Part shown: positions 34,374 to 46,530 of the stretch, in pieces | How the letters are laid out: every line of letters begins with the position of its first letter | Numbering within the stretch: position 1 is the stretch's first letter | Position numbers and translations under genes: made by a program | Notes under the pieces: model-generated | Seen by the model: only the letters and a program-made list of their open reading frames with translations | What the model was told of the DNA's origin: nothing | Database searches by the model: none | Origin: Saccharomonospora piscinae | GTDB lineage: Bacteria > Actinomycetota > Actinomycetes > Mycobacteriales > Pseudonocardiaceae | Direction: 5' to 3' | Assembly: GCF_005862235.1 (NCBI RefSeq) | Contig: NZ_VCEK01000001.1 | Location: forward strand, 1,072,165-1,136,164 | Length of the DNA: 64,000 nt

Positions 34374-35201
34374 ATGGTGGGGCTTCGACACGACCGGGGG
34401 TCATCCGAGCAGGGGAACGGCCGCGTACCGCTGGTGTGGCGGACCATGCTCGCGGTCGACCAGGGTCTGGTCAACCTCGCGGGCAGGCTCCGGGTGAGCG
34501 GTCACGTCCCCGCGAGCCTGCGCGGGCGACCGCTGCTGATGGCCGCGAACCACATCGGCGTGTTCGACGCGTTCGTGCTGATGGCCGCGTGCCGCAGGAT
34601 CGGCCTCGCCCCCCGGTTCATGCTGGCAGGCGGGCTGCTGGACGCCCCGGTGCTGGGGCCGGCCCTGCGCGCCAGCGGTCACCTGCGGGTGGATCGCGGC
34701 TCCGCCTCCGCGGTGGGACAGTTCACCCAGGCCGCCGAGGCACTGCGCACGAGCGGCGTGCCGATCATCGTCTACCCGGAGGGCCGGATCAGCCACGATC
34801 CCGGGCTCTGGCCCGAACGCGGCAAGACCGGCGCGGCGCGGCTGGCGCTGTCGTCGGGCGTGCCCGTGGTGCCGATCAGCCAGTGGGGCGCCCACGAGGC
34901 CGTGTACTGGGGCACCGAGACGGTCACCGGACCGGCCGACCTCGTGCCGCTGGCCCGCTCGGGCTTCACGGCACCGTGGCGACGCCCCCTCTTCCGCGTC
35001 CACTTCGGCGAGCCGGTCGACCTCTCGGCCTTCGAGCCCTCCCGGCCCGGCGACGCCGTCAAGGCCCATGCCCGAATCATGCGTGCGATCACCGACGGGC
35101 TCGTGCCGCTGCGGGCCGCCGAACCGGACGTGCCACGCTTCCACGACCCGACGCGCCCCACCGACGGCAACAGCCCGTGGCGGCCCGGTGCCGGTCGATG
35201 A
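34374..35201 (+). CDS. Lysophospholipid acyltransferase (PlsC-like)
   Basis: A 275-residue membrane-associated acyltransferase. Motif I is NHIGVFD (N-H-x4-D, catalytic His/Asp), motif II lies in [12 protein letters not shown], motif III is YPEGRIS and motif IV is in [10 protein letters not shown]. Such enzymes acylate lysophosphatidic acid or related lipids. The ATG at 34374 is preferred over one at 34362 because CATGCT lies 7 bases upstream and no SD precedes either. The downstream EamA gene overlaps it (ATGA). Confidence 0.88.
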   Translation: MVGLRHDRGSSEQGNGRVPLVWRTMLAVDQGLVNLAGRLRVSGHVPASLRGRPLLMAANHIGVFDAFVLMAACRRIGLAPRFMLAGGLLDAPVLGPALRASGHLRVDRGSASAVGQFTQAAEALRTSGVPIIVYPEGRISHDPGLWPERGKTGAARLALSSGVPVVPISQWGAHEAVYWGTETVTGPADLVPLARSGFTAPWRRPLFRVHFGEPVDLSAFEPSRPGDAVKAHARIMRAITDGLVPLRAAEPDVPRFHDPTRPTDGNSPWRPGAGR

Positions 35202-36220
35202 CGCGCCACGACACGTCGGGGGAAAGCTCGGCGGCGTCCGGCGCGCCGCCCCGCAGCCGGGCGCGCGGTGTGCTCCTGCTGGCGCTCGCGTCGGTGTGCT
35301 TCGGCAGTTCGGGAGCGCTGGGCAAACCCGCGATGACGGCCGGGCTCGACCCCGAGCAGGTCGCCACCGCCCGCATCGGGCTCGCCGCGCTCGTCCTGCT
35401 GACCGCGGTCGGACTCACGCGCCCGCACCTGCTGCGGGTGCGGCGCGGCCAGTGGCGGGTGCTGCTGGGCTACGGGCTGCTCGGCGTCGCGGGCGTGCAG
35501 CTGTTCTACTTCCTCTCCGCCGCGCGGGTGCCGGTGGGCATCGCGATCCTGCTGGAGTTCACGTCGCCCGTGCTCGTCGCGCTCTGGGTCCGGTTCGTCC
35601 GGGGGGTCCGGCTGCCCTGGCCGATGTGGAGCGGGATCGGACTGGCGCTCGTCGGCCTCGGCATGGTGGCCCGGGTCCACGAGGGTCTGACGCTCGACAC
35701 GCTGGGGCTGCTGGCCGGTGTCGCCGCCGCCGTGTGCTCCGCGGCGTACTTCCTGATCGGCGAGCACGGCGTCGCCAGCCACCACCCGCTCGGGATGGTG
35801 ACGTGGGGCATGGTGGTCGGCGCGGTGGCCGTGGCCGTCGTCGCGCCGCCGTGGACCATGCCGGCATCAATCCTGCTGGCGCCCGCCGAACTCGGTCCGT
35901 GGCGACCACCGGTGTGGCTGCTGCTGGTGGCCGTCGCCGTGTTCTCCACCGCACTGGCCTACTTCGCGGGGATCAGCGCGTTGCGTCACCTGCCCGCGTC
36001 CACGGCCAGCGTGCTGGCGCTGCTGGAGCCCGTCGTCGCCACCGGCATGGCCTGGGTGTTGCTCGGCGAGCAGTTGGTGTGGGTGCAGCTCGTCGGCGCG
36101 GCGGTGTTGCTCGGCGGGGCGCTGCTGGTGCAGTTGACGGCCCCTGCCTCACAGAGCGGGCCGCCGGGACCCGCGGAACCGCTGCCCGCGCCCGTGGAGT
36201 CCCCGACGGCGAAGGAATGA
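35198..36220 (+). CDS. EamA/DMT-family transporter
   Basis: A 340-residue membrane protein with ten hydrophobic segments in two EamA repeats (repeat 1 from VLLLALASVCFGSSGALGKP, repeat 2 from LGLLAGVAAAVCSAAYFLIG). The conserved EPV-type sequence LLEPVVATGMAWVLLGE is near the end. Members export amino acids or metabolites; the substrate is unknown. ATG at 35198 overlaps the acyltransferase stop, so the two are cotranslated. Confidence 0.9.
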   Translation: MTRHDTSGESSAASGAPPRSRARGVLLLALASVCFGSSGALGKPAMTAGLDPEQVATARIGLAALVLLTAVGLTRPHLLRVRRGQWRVLLGYGLLGVAGVQLFYFLSAARVPVGIAILLEFTSPVLVALWVRFVRGVRLPWPMWSGIGLALVGLGMVARVHEGLTLDTLGLLAGVAAAVCSAAYFLIGEHGVASHHPLGMVTWGMVVGAVAVAVVAPPWTMPASILLAPAELGPWRPPVWLLLVAVAVFSTALAYFAGISALRHLPASTASVLALLEPVVATGMAWVLLGEQLVWVQLVGAAVLLGGALLVQLTAPASQSGPPGPAEPLPAPVESPTAKE

Positions 36221-36302
36221 ACGGCGAGTCACGGGAACCGGCGGCGGCTCCCGCGCTTCCAAGGGCGTGCCGACCGAACCCAGTCCGCAGGGGGAAACCA
36301 GG

Positions 36303-36453
36303 ATGAGCCGTCCGTCCCGCATCGAACAACGCCGCGCCCGCCGGGCACTGTTCGCCCAGGCCGCCACCGTGGTGCTGGCCCTGGTGGTGGTCAGTGCGGC
36401 CACCCGCCGCCGTCCCGTGGCCGGGCCGGTGGAGCCCGCCACGGGAGCGTCGA

Positions 36454-36467
<14 letters not shown>
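36303..36467 (+). CDS. Small single-span membrane protein
   Basis: A 54-residue predicted protein. An Arg-rich N terminus (MSRPSRIEQRRARRA) is followed by one membrane helix (LFAQAATVVLALVVVSAAT) and a short Arg/Pro tail. A purine-rich AGGGGGAAACCAGG precedes the ATG. The 3' end overlaps the rnj gene by 14 bp. The family is not recognised; it is accepted because topology and RBS agree with a real gene and it lies 82 bp after the EamA gene on the same strand. Confidence 0.45.
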
Positions 36468-40794
<4,327 letters not shown>

Positions 40795-40894
40795 CCTCGG
40801 TCCCCTCGTCTCGTGCGCAGCGATCGTAACGACACCACCCGAGCGGCCGGGCACTCACCTGGGTGGATCTGCGCTGAGACCGATGCTCCCGCGC

Positions 40895-41287
40895 TCAGGT
40901 TCCGTGAACCTCGTGCCCGCCACCCCGCAACGCCGCCACCGCCCGCTCCAGGTCCGCGTCCTTCACCAGCAGGTGGTCGGTGTCGTAGGTGGACAACGCG
41001 AACAGCGACACCCCGGCGGCGGCGAGTTCGCTCGACAGCGCGGCCATGATGCCGGTCAGCGTGAAGTCGAGCGGCCCGCGCACGGTGAGCACCCGCCACC
41101 CGGTCTCCACCACCGCGTCCTCCGGCACCCGGTCGGCCGCGCACACCACGGACAACTCGCCGGGGGTCCGGGTCACGGACACGAGTGAGTCGCCGGGTTC
41201 GAACAGTCGTGGCGGCACGGACGCACCCGGACCCAGGCGGACGACGGCGTACTCGCCCGGCCTGGTGTCGATCACGAGCTTGCGCAC
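40895..41287 (-). CDS. ACT-domain protein
   Basis: A 130-residue protein with two ACT-like halves (YAVVRLGPGASVPPRLFE; TVRGPLDFTLTGIMAALS and FALSTYDTDHLLVKDADLE). This fits the small two-ACT (DUF2241-like) proteins thought to bind amino acids as sensors. No catalytic domain is attached. Start GTG at 41287 lies 10 bp after thyX, with GACGGGAG as SD, so it is cotranscribed with thyX. Function not known. Confidence 0.75.
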   Translation of the reverse strand: MRKLVIDTRPGEYAVVRLGPGASVPPRLFEPGDSLVSVTRTPGELSVVCAADRVPEDAVVETGWRVLTVRGPLDFTLTGIMAALSSELAAAGVSLFALSTYDTDHLLVKDADLERAVAALRGGGHEVHGT

Positions 41288-41297
41288 GGCACTCCCG

Positions 41298-42050
41298 TCA
41301 GCCCTCGGCGACCTTCGGGCTCGACGCCACCTCGGTGCCGTCGGGCAACGTCGAGATCGTGAAGTCGGCGAACGCGTTCTCGGCCGCCTTCTGCAACTGC
41401 CGCAGGCACTCCACCGCCAGCGCGCGGATCTCCACGTCAGCGTGCTCGGTGGCCCGCATCGCGATGAAGTGACGCCACGCGCGGTAGTTGCCCGAGACGA
41501 CGATGCGGGTCTCGGTCGCGTTGGGCAGCACGGCCCGCGCGGCCTGGCGAGCCTGCTTGCGACGCAGCGTCGCGCTCGGCGCGTCGGCGAACTTCTCCTC
41601 CAGCCCGGCGAGCAGATCGGTGTAGGCGTCGACACTCGCCTGCGTCGCGGCGAGGAACTTCTCGTGCAGCTCCGGGTCCTGCGCGATGACGTCCGGTTCC
41701 ACGAACGCGGCGTCCCGCTCGGGCACGTAGCGCTGGGAGAGCTGCGAGTAGGAGAAATGGCGGTGCCGGATCAGCTCGTGGGTCAGCGACCGCGAGATGC
41801 CGGTGATGTAGAAGGTGGCGCTCGCGTGTTCGAGCACCGACAGGTGGCCGACCTCGATGATGTGGTCGAGGTAGCCCGCGTTGGTCGCCGTCCGCGGATT
41901 CGGCTTGGACCACGATTGGTAGCACGCCCGGCCAGCGAACTCCGCGAGCGCCTGCCCCCCGTCCGCGTCGGTGGTCCACGGCACGTCCTCCGGCGGGAAG
42001 AACTCCGTCTTCGCGATCAACCGGACCTTCGGTTCCACCGTTTCGGCCAC
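41298..42050 (-). CDS. thyX: Flavin-dependent thymidylate synthase
   Basis: A 250-residue FAD enzyme that converts dUMP to dTMP using NADPH and methylene-tetrahydrofolate. The ThyX motif R-H-R-x7-S is seen in [14 protein letters not shown]. The C-terminal [12 protein letters not shown] completes the active site. Start GTG at 42050 with GGAGTCGGAC upstream; longer in-frame extension is rejected. Gene order thyX-dapA-rnj recalls Rv2754c-Rv2752c. Divergent from the HicB-like gene, with 185 bp between them. Confidence 0.96.
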   Translation of the reverse strand: MAETVEPKVRLIAKTEFFPPEDVPWTTDADGGQALAEFAGRACYQSWSKPNPRTATNAGYLDHIIEVGHLSVLEHASATFYITGISRSLTHELIRHRHFSYSQLSQRYVPERDAAFVEPDVIAQDPELHEKFLAATQASVDAYTDLLAGLEEKFADAPSATLRRKQARQAARAVLPNATETRIVVSGNYRAWRHFIAMRATEHADVEIRALAVECLRQLQKAAENAFADFTISTLPDGTEVASSPKVAEG

Positions 42051-42200
42051 GTCCGACTCCCTCCACTCGTTCGACAGGGGCAGCGTACTTCCGTCGGACC
42101 GGGTCCACGCGGGGTACCGACCCGCACTGTGCGATACGCCGCGCGACTGCTGTGTGAGTGCTGCGAGTGCTGCGCTGCCGCGATGACGCCATTCGGCCCC

Positions 42201-42238
42201 TTGAATGATGTCGCTCATGACGTCACAGTGGTGTCATG
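42201..42238 (+). promoter_or_regulatory. Candidate promoter/operator of the HicB-like gene
   Basis: TTGAAT at 42201-42206 could be a -35, with CACAGT at 42224-42229 as -10 (17 bp). CATGAC and GTCATG (42216-42221, 42233-42238) form a dyad around the start codon, and the palindrome TGACGTCA lies inside. Autorepression by the ribbon-helix-helix product is conceivable. Confidence 0.3.
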
Positions 42239-42802
42239 GACCTGAACCCCTATCTCGCGACACTGCGAGAAAGCCTGGCCACCACAGCCTCGGCCGGTGA
42301 CGAGCAGTTGCAGCGCGCCGCCGCCGTCCTGTCGGCGGCCCTGGAACCTGCCGCTCGGCTGACCCTGATGAGCGCGCTGTCCGACCTCGCCGCCGAGGTC
42401 ACCGCCAACCTGCCCGAGCACGTCGTCGAGGTCCGCCTCGACGGTCGAGACGTCCGCGTCGTCGTGTCGGGAGGCGGGGCGCCGGAACCCCCCGAGGCCC
42501 CCGAGGCACCGGGTACTCCTCCCCCGCCGCCTCCGCCGCCCCCCGGCGACTCAGGCGACATCAGCCGCATGACCTTGCGCCTGTTCGAGCAACTGAAGGG
42601 CCAGGCCGAGCAGGCCGCGGCGGCGCAGGGCGTGTCCCTCAACACGTTCGTCTCCCAGGCGGTGCAGGGGGCGCTGCAGGGCGGCTCACGCCAGCAGCCT
42701 CACCGGCACGGCAGGCGCGGGGGTCACGGGGGGCATGGTGGGCATGGTGGCCACGGCGGCCACGGGGGTGGAGCGCACCTCCACGGTTGGGTCAGGGGGT
42801 GA
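42236..42802 (+). CDS. HicB-like ribbon-helix-helix protein with Pro and Gly-Gly-His tracts
   Basis: A 188-residue protein. Helical N-terminal domain (1-60), a strand-rich segment (VVEVRLDGRDVRVVVSGG), then a run of nine prolines. Next comes a C-terminal domain of about 40 residues (MTLRLFEQLKGQAEQAAAAQ, VSLNTFVSQAVQGAL) that matches the HicB antitoxin/RHH fold. The tail has five Gly-Gly-His units and two more His, a likely metal-binding tract. It is followed after 4 bp by a DUF4097 gene; this pair recurs in Pseudonocardiaceae and Streptomyces. No HicA toxin is present, so a regulatory role is more likely than toxin-antitoxin. Confidence 0.7.
   Translation: MDLNPYLATLRESLATTASAGDEQLQRAAAVLSAALEPAARLTLMSALSDLAAEVTANLPEHVVEVRLDGRDVRVVVSGGGAPEPPEAPEAPGTPPPPPPPPPGDSGDISRMTLRLFEQLKGQAEQAAAAQGVSLNTFVSQAVQGALQGGSRQQPHRHGRRGGHGGHGGHGGHGGHGGGAHLHGWVRG
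42719..42763 (+). repeat. 9-bp in-frame repeat coding Gly-Gly-His
   Basis: Five tandem 9-bp units of type GGN-GGN-CAY within the HicB-like gene. Synonymous differences between units (CAC/CAT, GGG/GGT/GGC) suggest the peptide, not just the DNA, is maintained. Confidence 0.8.
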
Positions 42803-42806
42803 CGAC

Positions 42807-43652
42807 GTGCCCGAACAGGACGATGTGGTGCGCAGCCAGACCTTCGACGCGCACGGTCCCGTGGAATTGGACGTCGACCTCACCGCTGGCGCGGTGGACG
42901 TGCGCCTGACCGAGACCGACAGCGTGTCGGTGGAGGTCCGGCGCAGGCATTCCGCGACCCCGTCGTGGGCCGAGGGCGCGGCGGGAGTGCTGAACTGGGT
43001 CGGCGAGGTGTTCGGCGGCGGACCGGGAGGTGGTCCGGGCGCGGGCGGCGACGCGGTACACGAGGTACGCATCGAGCAGGTCGGTGACCGCGTCGTGGTG
43101 CGAGGCCCGAAAGCGCCACCACCCGTGGCCACCGCGCTGGAGGTGACGGTGCGCGCTCCCAGCGGCTCTGCCGTACGGGCCCGCACGCGGCTCGCGTCGG
43201 TCACCACGCGGGGCAAGTGCGGCCGGGTCGACATCGTGACCGCCTCCGGTGCCATCACTCTCGACACCGTGTCGGGAAGCGGCTCGACCGCCACGCTGCG
43301 CACCAGCAGCGGCGAGATCGACGTCGCCTCGCTCGGTGGTCCGGCCACCGTGTCCGGTGGCAGCGCGGGAGTGCGCATCGGCGTGGTCAGCGACTCGGTC
43401 CTCGTCCGCACCACCAGCGGCGAGGTCCGGGTGGGCGAGGCCGTCGACGGTTCCGTCGAGGCCGTGTCGGGCTCGGGTGACATCAGGGTGGGTGTCCGCT
43501 CCGGCACCGCCGCCGAGATCGATCTGTCGAGCGGCGGTGGGAGCGTGGACAGCGACCTGGACGTCGCCGACTCCCCGCCCGAGGACACCGTGGGACTGAC
43601 GGTGCGAGCCCGCAGCGGCGCAGGCGACGTCCTGGTGACGCGCGCGACCTGA
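42807..43652 (+). CDS. DUF4097 beta-strand repeat protein
   Basis: A 281-residue protein of the DUF4097 (GIN-like) family, a right-handed beta-helix-like fold. The repeated strands contain S-G-x-V/I signatures: TASGAITLDTVSGSGSTATL, TSSGEIDVASLGG, TTSGEVRVGEA, VSGSGDIRVGV. N-terminal FDAHGPVELDVDLTAGAVDV is typical. No signal peptide or membrane span, so cytoplasmic. Start GTG 42807 has AGGGGGTGA upstream and is 4 bp after the HicB-like stop codon. Function unknown. Directly downstream is the 21-bp repeat array. Confidence 0.8.
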   Translation: MPEQDDVVRSQTFDAHGPVELDVDLTAGAVDVRLTETDSVSVEVRRRHSATPSWAEGAAGVLNWVGEVFGGGPGGGPGAGGDAVHEVRIEQVGDRVVVRGPKAPPPVATALEVTVRAPSGSAVRARTRLASVTTRGKCGRVDIVTASGAITLDTVSGSGSTATLRTSSGEIDVASLGGPATVSGGSAGVRIGVVSDSVLVRTTSGEVRVGEAVDGSVEAVSGSGDIRVGVRSGTAAEIDLSSGGGSVDSDLDVADSPPEDTVGLTVRARSGAGDVLVTRAT

Positions 43653-43656
43653 GGAC

Positions 43657-43919
43657 GCCGTGTCCTCAGCCCGTGTAGCCGTGTCCGCAGCCTGGGTAGC
43701 CGTGTCCGCAACCTGGGTAGCCGTGTCCTCAGCCTGGGTAGCCGTGTCCTCAGCCTGGGTAGCCGTGTCCGCAACCTGGGTAGCCGTGTCCGCAACCTGG
43801 GTAGCCGTGTCCTCAGCCTGGGTAGCCGTGTCCGCAACCTGGGTAGCCGTGTCCGCATCGCACGGTGCGGACACGGCTACGGGAACTGCGGACACGGCTA
43901 CCTAACTTGCGGACACGGC
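43657..43919. repeat. 21-bp tandem array: 9.6 direct copies plus 3 inverted copies
   Basis: The unit GCCGTGTCC(G/T)CA(A/G)CCTGGGTA starts at 43657 and repeats every 21 bp up to 43845, with a tenth partial copy to 43857. After 8 bases, the 12-bp core TGCGGACACGGC appears inverted at 43866, 43887 and 43908, still in 21-bp phase. Two unit types occur: CCGCAACC (A) and CCTCAGCC (B), with one intermediate; they are interspersed (B, hybrid, A, B, B, A, A, B, A, A). There are no unique spacers. It fills the gap between convergent genes and enters the 3' end of the YcaQ-like gene. Confidence 0.95.
43846..43877. terminator. Hairpin at the centre of the 21-bp array
   Basis: GCCGTGTCCGCA (43846-43857) and TGCGGACACGGC (43866-43877) form a perfect 12-bp stem (14 bp with flanking TA) with an 8-base loop. 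It is the turning point of the direct and inverted repeats, and lies between convergent genes where a terminator is expected. Confidence 0.6.
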
Positions 43920-45121
43920 GTCCTTCGCAGGTCGGCCGCCAGGTCACCCCGGTCGCCGACGGCCACCCCCGCGAGGTCGAGCCACGACGCCATGTGGTCC
44001 AGTTCGGCGGCCAGCTCGACCGCCACCCTGGCCCGGTCCACGCCGGGTTCGGCGAAGGCTCCCGGCACGCGCAGCACCCCCGCCGCACGGTCAGCCTTGA
44101 GGTCGACGCGCGCCACCAGGTGACCGTCGAGCAGGAACGGGAACACGTAGTAGCCGTGGACGCGCTCGCCCTCGGGTACGTAGATCTCGATGCGGTAGCG
44201 GAACCCGAACAACCGCTCGGCCCGGTCGCGCGCCCACACGAGCGGATCGAACGGGCACAGCAGCGCGCGGCCCGTCACCCGGCGCGGGGTGCGGGCCTCG
44301 ACGTGCCGGTAGGCGGGAGCCTGCCACGACGCCACCCGCACCGGCTCGAGCACGCCGTCCTCGACCAGTTCGGCCACGGCACCCCGGCTCACGGCGGGCG
44401 CGAGCCGGTAGTAGTCCCTCAGGTCGGGCTCGGTGGCGATCCCGAGTGCGCTCGCGGCGCGCGCTATCAACTCCCGAGCCGCGGTATCCGAATCGACCCT
44501 CGTGGCGAGCACCTCGGGCGGCAGCACGCGCTCGGTCAGGTCGTACAACCGCTCGAAGCCGCGCCGGGTGCCGGTGGTCAGCTCCCCGATGCCGAACAGC
44601 CACTCGCAGATCTTCTTCACCTCCGAGCGTTCCCACCACGAGCCCGGTGTGCGGGCCGCGGGTCCGGTCAGTGCGCGCTCGATGGCGCCCGCGCCGACGG
44701 GCCCGCGTTCCTTCACCACGGCGAGCACGTCGTCCACGAGCGCGGGAGCCGACTCGGCGAGCCTGCCGTAGTGCCGCCACCAGCCCCTCGGTTTGGCTCC
44801 CGAGTGCAGCAGCGGCCAGTCCCGCACGGGGACCAGGCTCGCCTCGTGCGCCCAGCTCTCCACCAGCAGTCGCGGGCGTTTGCTGGTGTGCTCCCACGCG
44901 GCGGCGTCCACCAGTTCCCTGTCGTAGGCGCCGAGCCGCGCGAACAGCGGCGCGTAGTGGGCGCGCACCGCCACGTTGACCGAGTCGAGCTGCAGTACGT
45001 GCAGCCGCGACATGACCCGGCGCAGGTGCCTGCGGGTGGGGCTGCCGGTGGGGCGGGGATCGGCGAAACCCTGCGCTGCGAGGGCCGTTCGCCGGGCGAC
45101 GTCGAGGCTGACCGTTCTCAC
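43898..45121 (-). CDS. YcaQ-like winged-helix DNA glycosylase family protein
   Basis: A 407-residue protein of the HTH_42/YcaQ family, some members of which unhook DNA interstrand crosslinks. The family Q-x-D motif is in RLHVLQLDSVNV; LLCPFDPLVWARDRAERLFGF and YVFPFLLDGHLVARVDLKADR are strongly conserved family blocks. The last residues (RTPCPQVR) are encoded by an inverted copy of the 21-bp repeat, so the original C terminus was probably altered. Start GTG 45121 lies 7 bases after CATCAT and looks leaderless. Confidence 0.88.
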   Translation of the reverse strand: MRTVSLDVARRTALAAQGFADPRPTGSPTRRHLRRVMSRLHVLQLDSVNVAVRAHYAPLFARLGAYDRELVDAAAWEHTSKRPRLLVESWAHEASLVPVRDWPLLHSGAKPRGWWRHYGRLAESAPALVDDVLAVVKERGPVGAGAIERALTGPAARTPGSWWERSEVKKICEWLFGIGELTTGTRRGFERLYDLTERVLPPEVLATRVDSDTAARELIARAASALGIATEPDLRDYYRLAPAVSRGAVAELVEDGVLEPVRVASWQAPAYRHVEARTPRRVTGRALLCPFDPLVWARDRAERLFGFRYRIEIYVPEGERVHGYYVFPFLLDGHLVARVDLKADRAAGVLRVPGAFAEPGVDRARVAVELAAELDHMASWLDLAGVAVGDRGDLAADLRRTPCPQVR

Positions 45122-45128
45122 GTTCGCG

Positions 45129-45180
45129 ATGATGCCAGTCGGCCCCGACAAACCGGCGCGCGTCACCGGCCCACTACTGT
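45129..45180. promoter_or_regulatory. Divergent leaderless promoters (YcaQ-like and GNAT genes)
   Basis: Leftward CATCAT (45134-45129) is 7 bases before GTG 45121; rightward TACTGT (45175-45180) is 7 bases before ATG 45188. The two start codons are only 66 bp apart and neither has an SD sequence. Confidence 0.45.
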
Positions 45181-45187
45181 GGCGGCC

Positions 45188-45772
45188 ATGTCGACCGCCG
45201 CCGTCCGTCCCGCCACCACCGGCGACGCGTCCGAGATCGCGCGTCTACAGCTCACCACCTGGCGCACGGCCTACGGTGACGCGCTCGGCGGGGACGTCGT
45301 CGACGGGCTGGACGCCGACGACGTCGCGGCACGCTGGGCCGACGCCGTCGCGCACCCGGACACCGACGTGCTGGTGGCCACCGAGGGCCGGTTCACGGTC
45401 GGCTTCTGCGTCGCCGGTACGGCACCCGAGTCCGAGGTCGCCGCCGCCGACGGCAGTCTGCCCGACGACGCGGCCCGCACGGGGCTGATCGCGTCGCTGG
45501 TGGTGGAACCCCGGTGGGGTCGGCGCGGCCACGGTGGCAGGCTGCTCGCCGCCGCGGCGGCCGGGCTGCGCGAGCGCGGCGCCGACCGGGGTATCGCCTG
45601 GGTGGTGCAGTCCGACTCGGCGTCCCTGTCCTTCTTCCGGGGCGTCGGCTGGAACCCCGACGGCACCGTGCGCACGCTCGACACCGGACAGCGCACCGTC
45701 CGCGAGCTCCGGCTCACCGGCTCGCTGGACCTCCGCGTGGCCGACCCTGCGGCCGAGCCCGCCACCGACTGA
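45188..45772 (+). CDS. GNAT-family N-acetyltransferase
   Basis: A 194-residue GNAT protein. N-terminal VRPATTGDASEIARLQLTTW and the acetyl-CoA loop VVEPRWGRRGHGGRLLAAA (about 105-123) are clear, with SLSFFRGVGWNPDG near the end. Typical of small-molecule or protein acetyltransferases of the RimI-like type. Substrate unknown. ATG 45188 with TACTGT 7 bases upstream. Confidence 0.88.
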   Translation: MSTAAVRPATTGDASEIARLQLTTWRTAYGDALGGDVVDGLDADDVAARWADAVAHPDTDVLVATEGRFTVGFCVAGTAPESEVAAADGSLPDDAARTGLIASLVVEPRWGRRGHGGRLLAAAAAGLRERGADRGIAWVVQSDSASLSFFRGVGWNPDGTVRTLDTGQRTVRELRLTGSLDLRVADPAAEPATD

Positions 45773-45783
45773 ACTCCCTCGGC

Positions 45784-46530
45784 TCAGCCGTCGACCTCGC
45801 GGTAGAGCGAGCCGATCTCCTGCCGCGTCAGGGGCCGCAGCGAGCCGGGCCGGGCACCGCCGAGCACGACGTCACCGATGGCCGTGCGCACGAGCTTTCG
45901 CACCGGGTGCCCCACCTCGGCCAGCAGCCTGCGGACGATGTGCTTGCGGCCCTCGTGCAGCACGATCTCGACCAGGGTGCGTCCCGGCCGCGCGTCCTTG
46001 ATGCGGAACTCGTCGGCCCGCACCGGCCCGTCCTCCAGCGAGACACCGGCCCGGAGCCGCTTGCCGAGTCCGCGCGCCACCGTGCCGTCGACCTCGGCGA
46101 GGTAGGTCTTGGTGACATGGAACGACGGATGCATCAGCCGGTGTGCCAGGTCGCCGTCGTTGGTCAGCAGCAGCAGTCCCTCGGTGTCCGCGTCGAGGCG
46201 GCCCACGTGGAACAGGCGTTCGCGCCGGTCCGCCACGAGGTCGCCCACACAGGGCCTGCCCTGCTCGTCGCTCATGGTGCTGTGGACGCCGCGCGGCTTG
46301 TTCAGCGCGAGGTACACGAGGTCGTCGCGTACCTGGACGCGCGTGCCGTCCACGTGGATCACCGCCGTGTCCGGATCGACCCGGCGGCCCAGCTCGCGCA
46401 CCACGGTGCCGTCCACGCTCACGCGGCCGGCGACGATGAGGTCCTCCGCCGCACGCCGGGACGCGACCCCGGCCTTGGCCAGCACCTTCTGCAGGCGAAC
46501 TCCCTCGGTGGAGGGGTCAGCTGTCGTCAA
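45784..46530 (-). CDS. rluB: RsuA/RluB-family rRNA pseudouridine synthase
   Basis: A 248-residue enzyme. An S4 RNA-binding domain at 11-60 (VRLQKVLAKAGVASRRAAED) precedes the catalytic domain with the Asp in GRLDADTEGLLLLTNDG and KTYLAEVDG. Members modify 23S or 16S rRNA; position at the end of scpA-scpB matches RluB-type genes of Gram-positives. The only plausible start is TTG at 46530, with GGTGG upstream and a 14-bp overlap with scpB. Confidence 0.9.
   Translation of the reverse strand: MTTADPSTEGVRLQKVLAKAGVASRRAAEDLIVAGRVSVDGTVVRELGRRVDPDTAVIHVDGTRVQVRDDLVYLALNKPRGVHSTMSDEQGRPCVGDLVADRRERLFHVGRLDADTEGLLLLTNDGDLAHRLMHPSFHVTKTYLAEVDGTVARGLGKRLRAGVSLEDGPVRADEFRIKDARPGRTLVEIVLHEGRKHIVRRLLAEVGHPVRKLVRTAIGDVVLGGARPGSLRPLTRQEIGSLYREVDG

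Noticed and set aside
42686..43858. A 390-codon minus-strand open frame with a repeated Leu-Arg-Thr-Arg-Leu-Pro-Arg sequence
   Set aside because: The repetitive start is only the 21-bp array read in one frame and the rest is antisense to the DUF4097 gene; no RBS or family resemblance.
43660..43905. A plus-strand 81-codon frame with a seven-residue repeat (VAVSATW-like) and plausible hydrophobicity
   Set aside because: It is the array translated in another frame; 21 bp is a multiple of 3, so every frame gives a perfect 7-residue repeat. No start signal is present.
43657..43919. CRISPR array
   Set aside because: Units abut each other without unique spacers, the period is 21 bp, and no cas genes are nearby.
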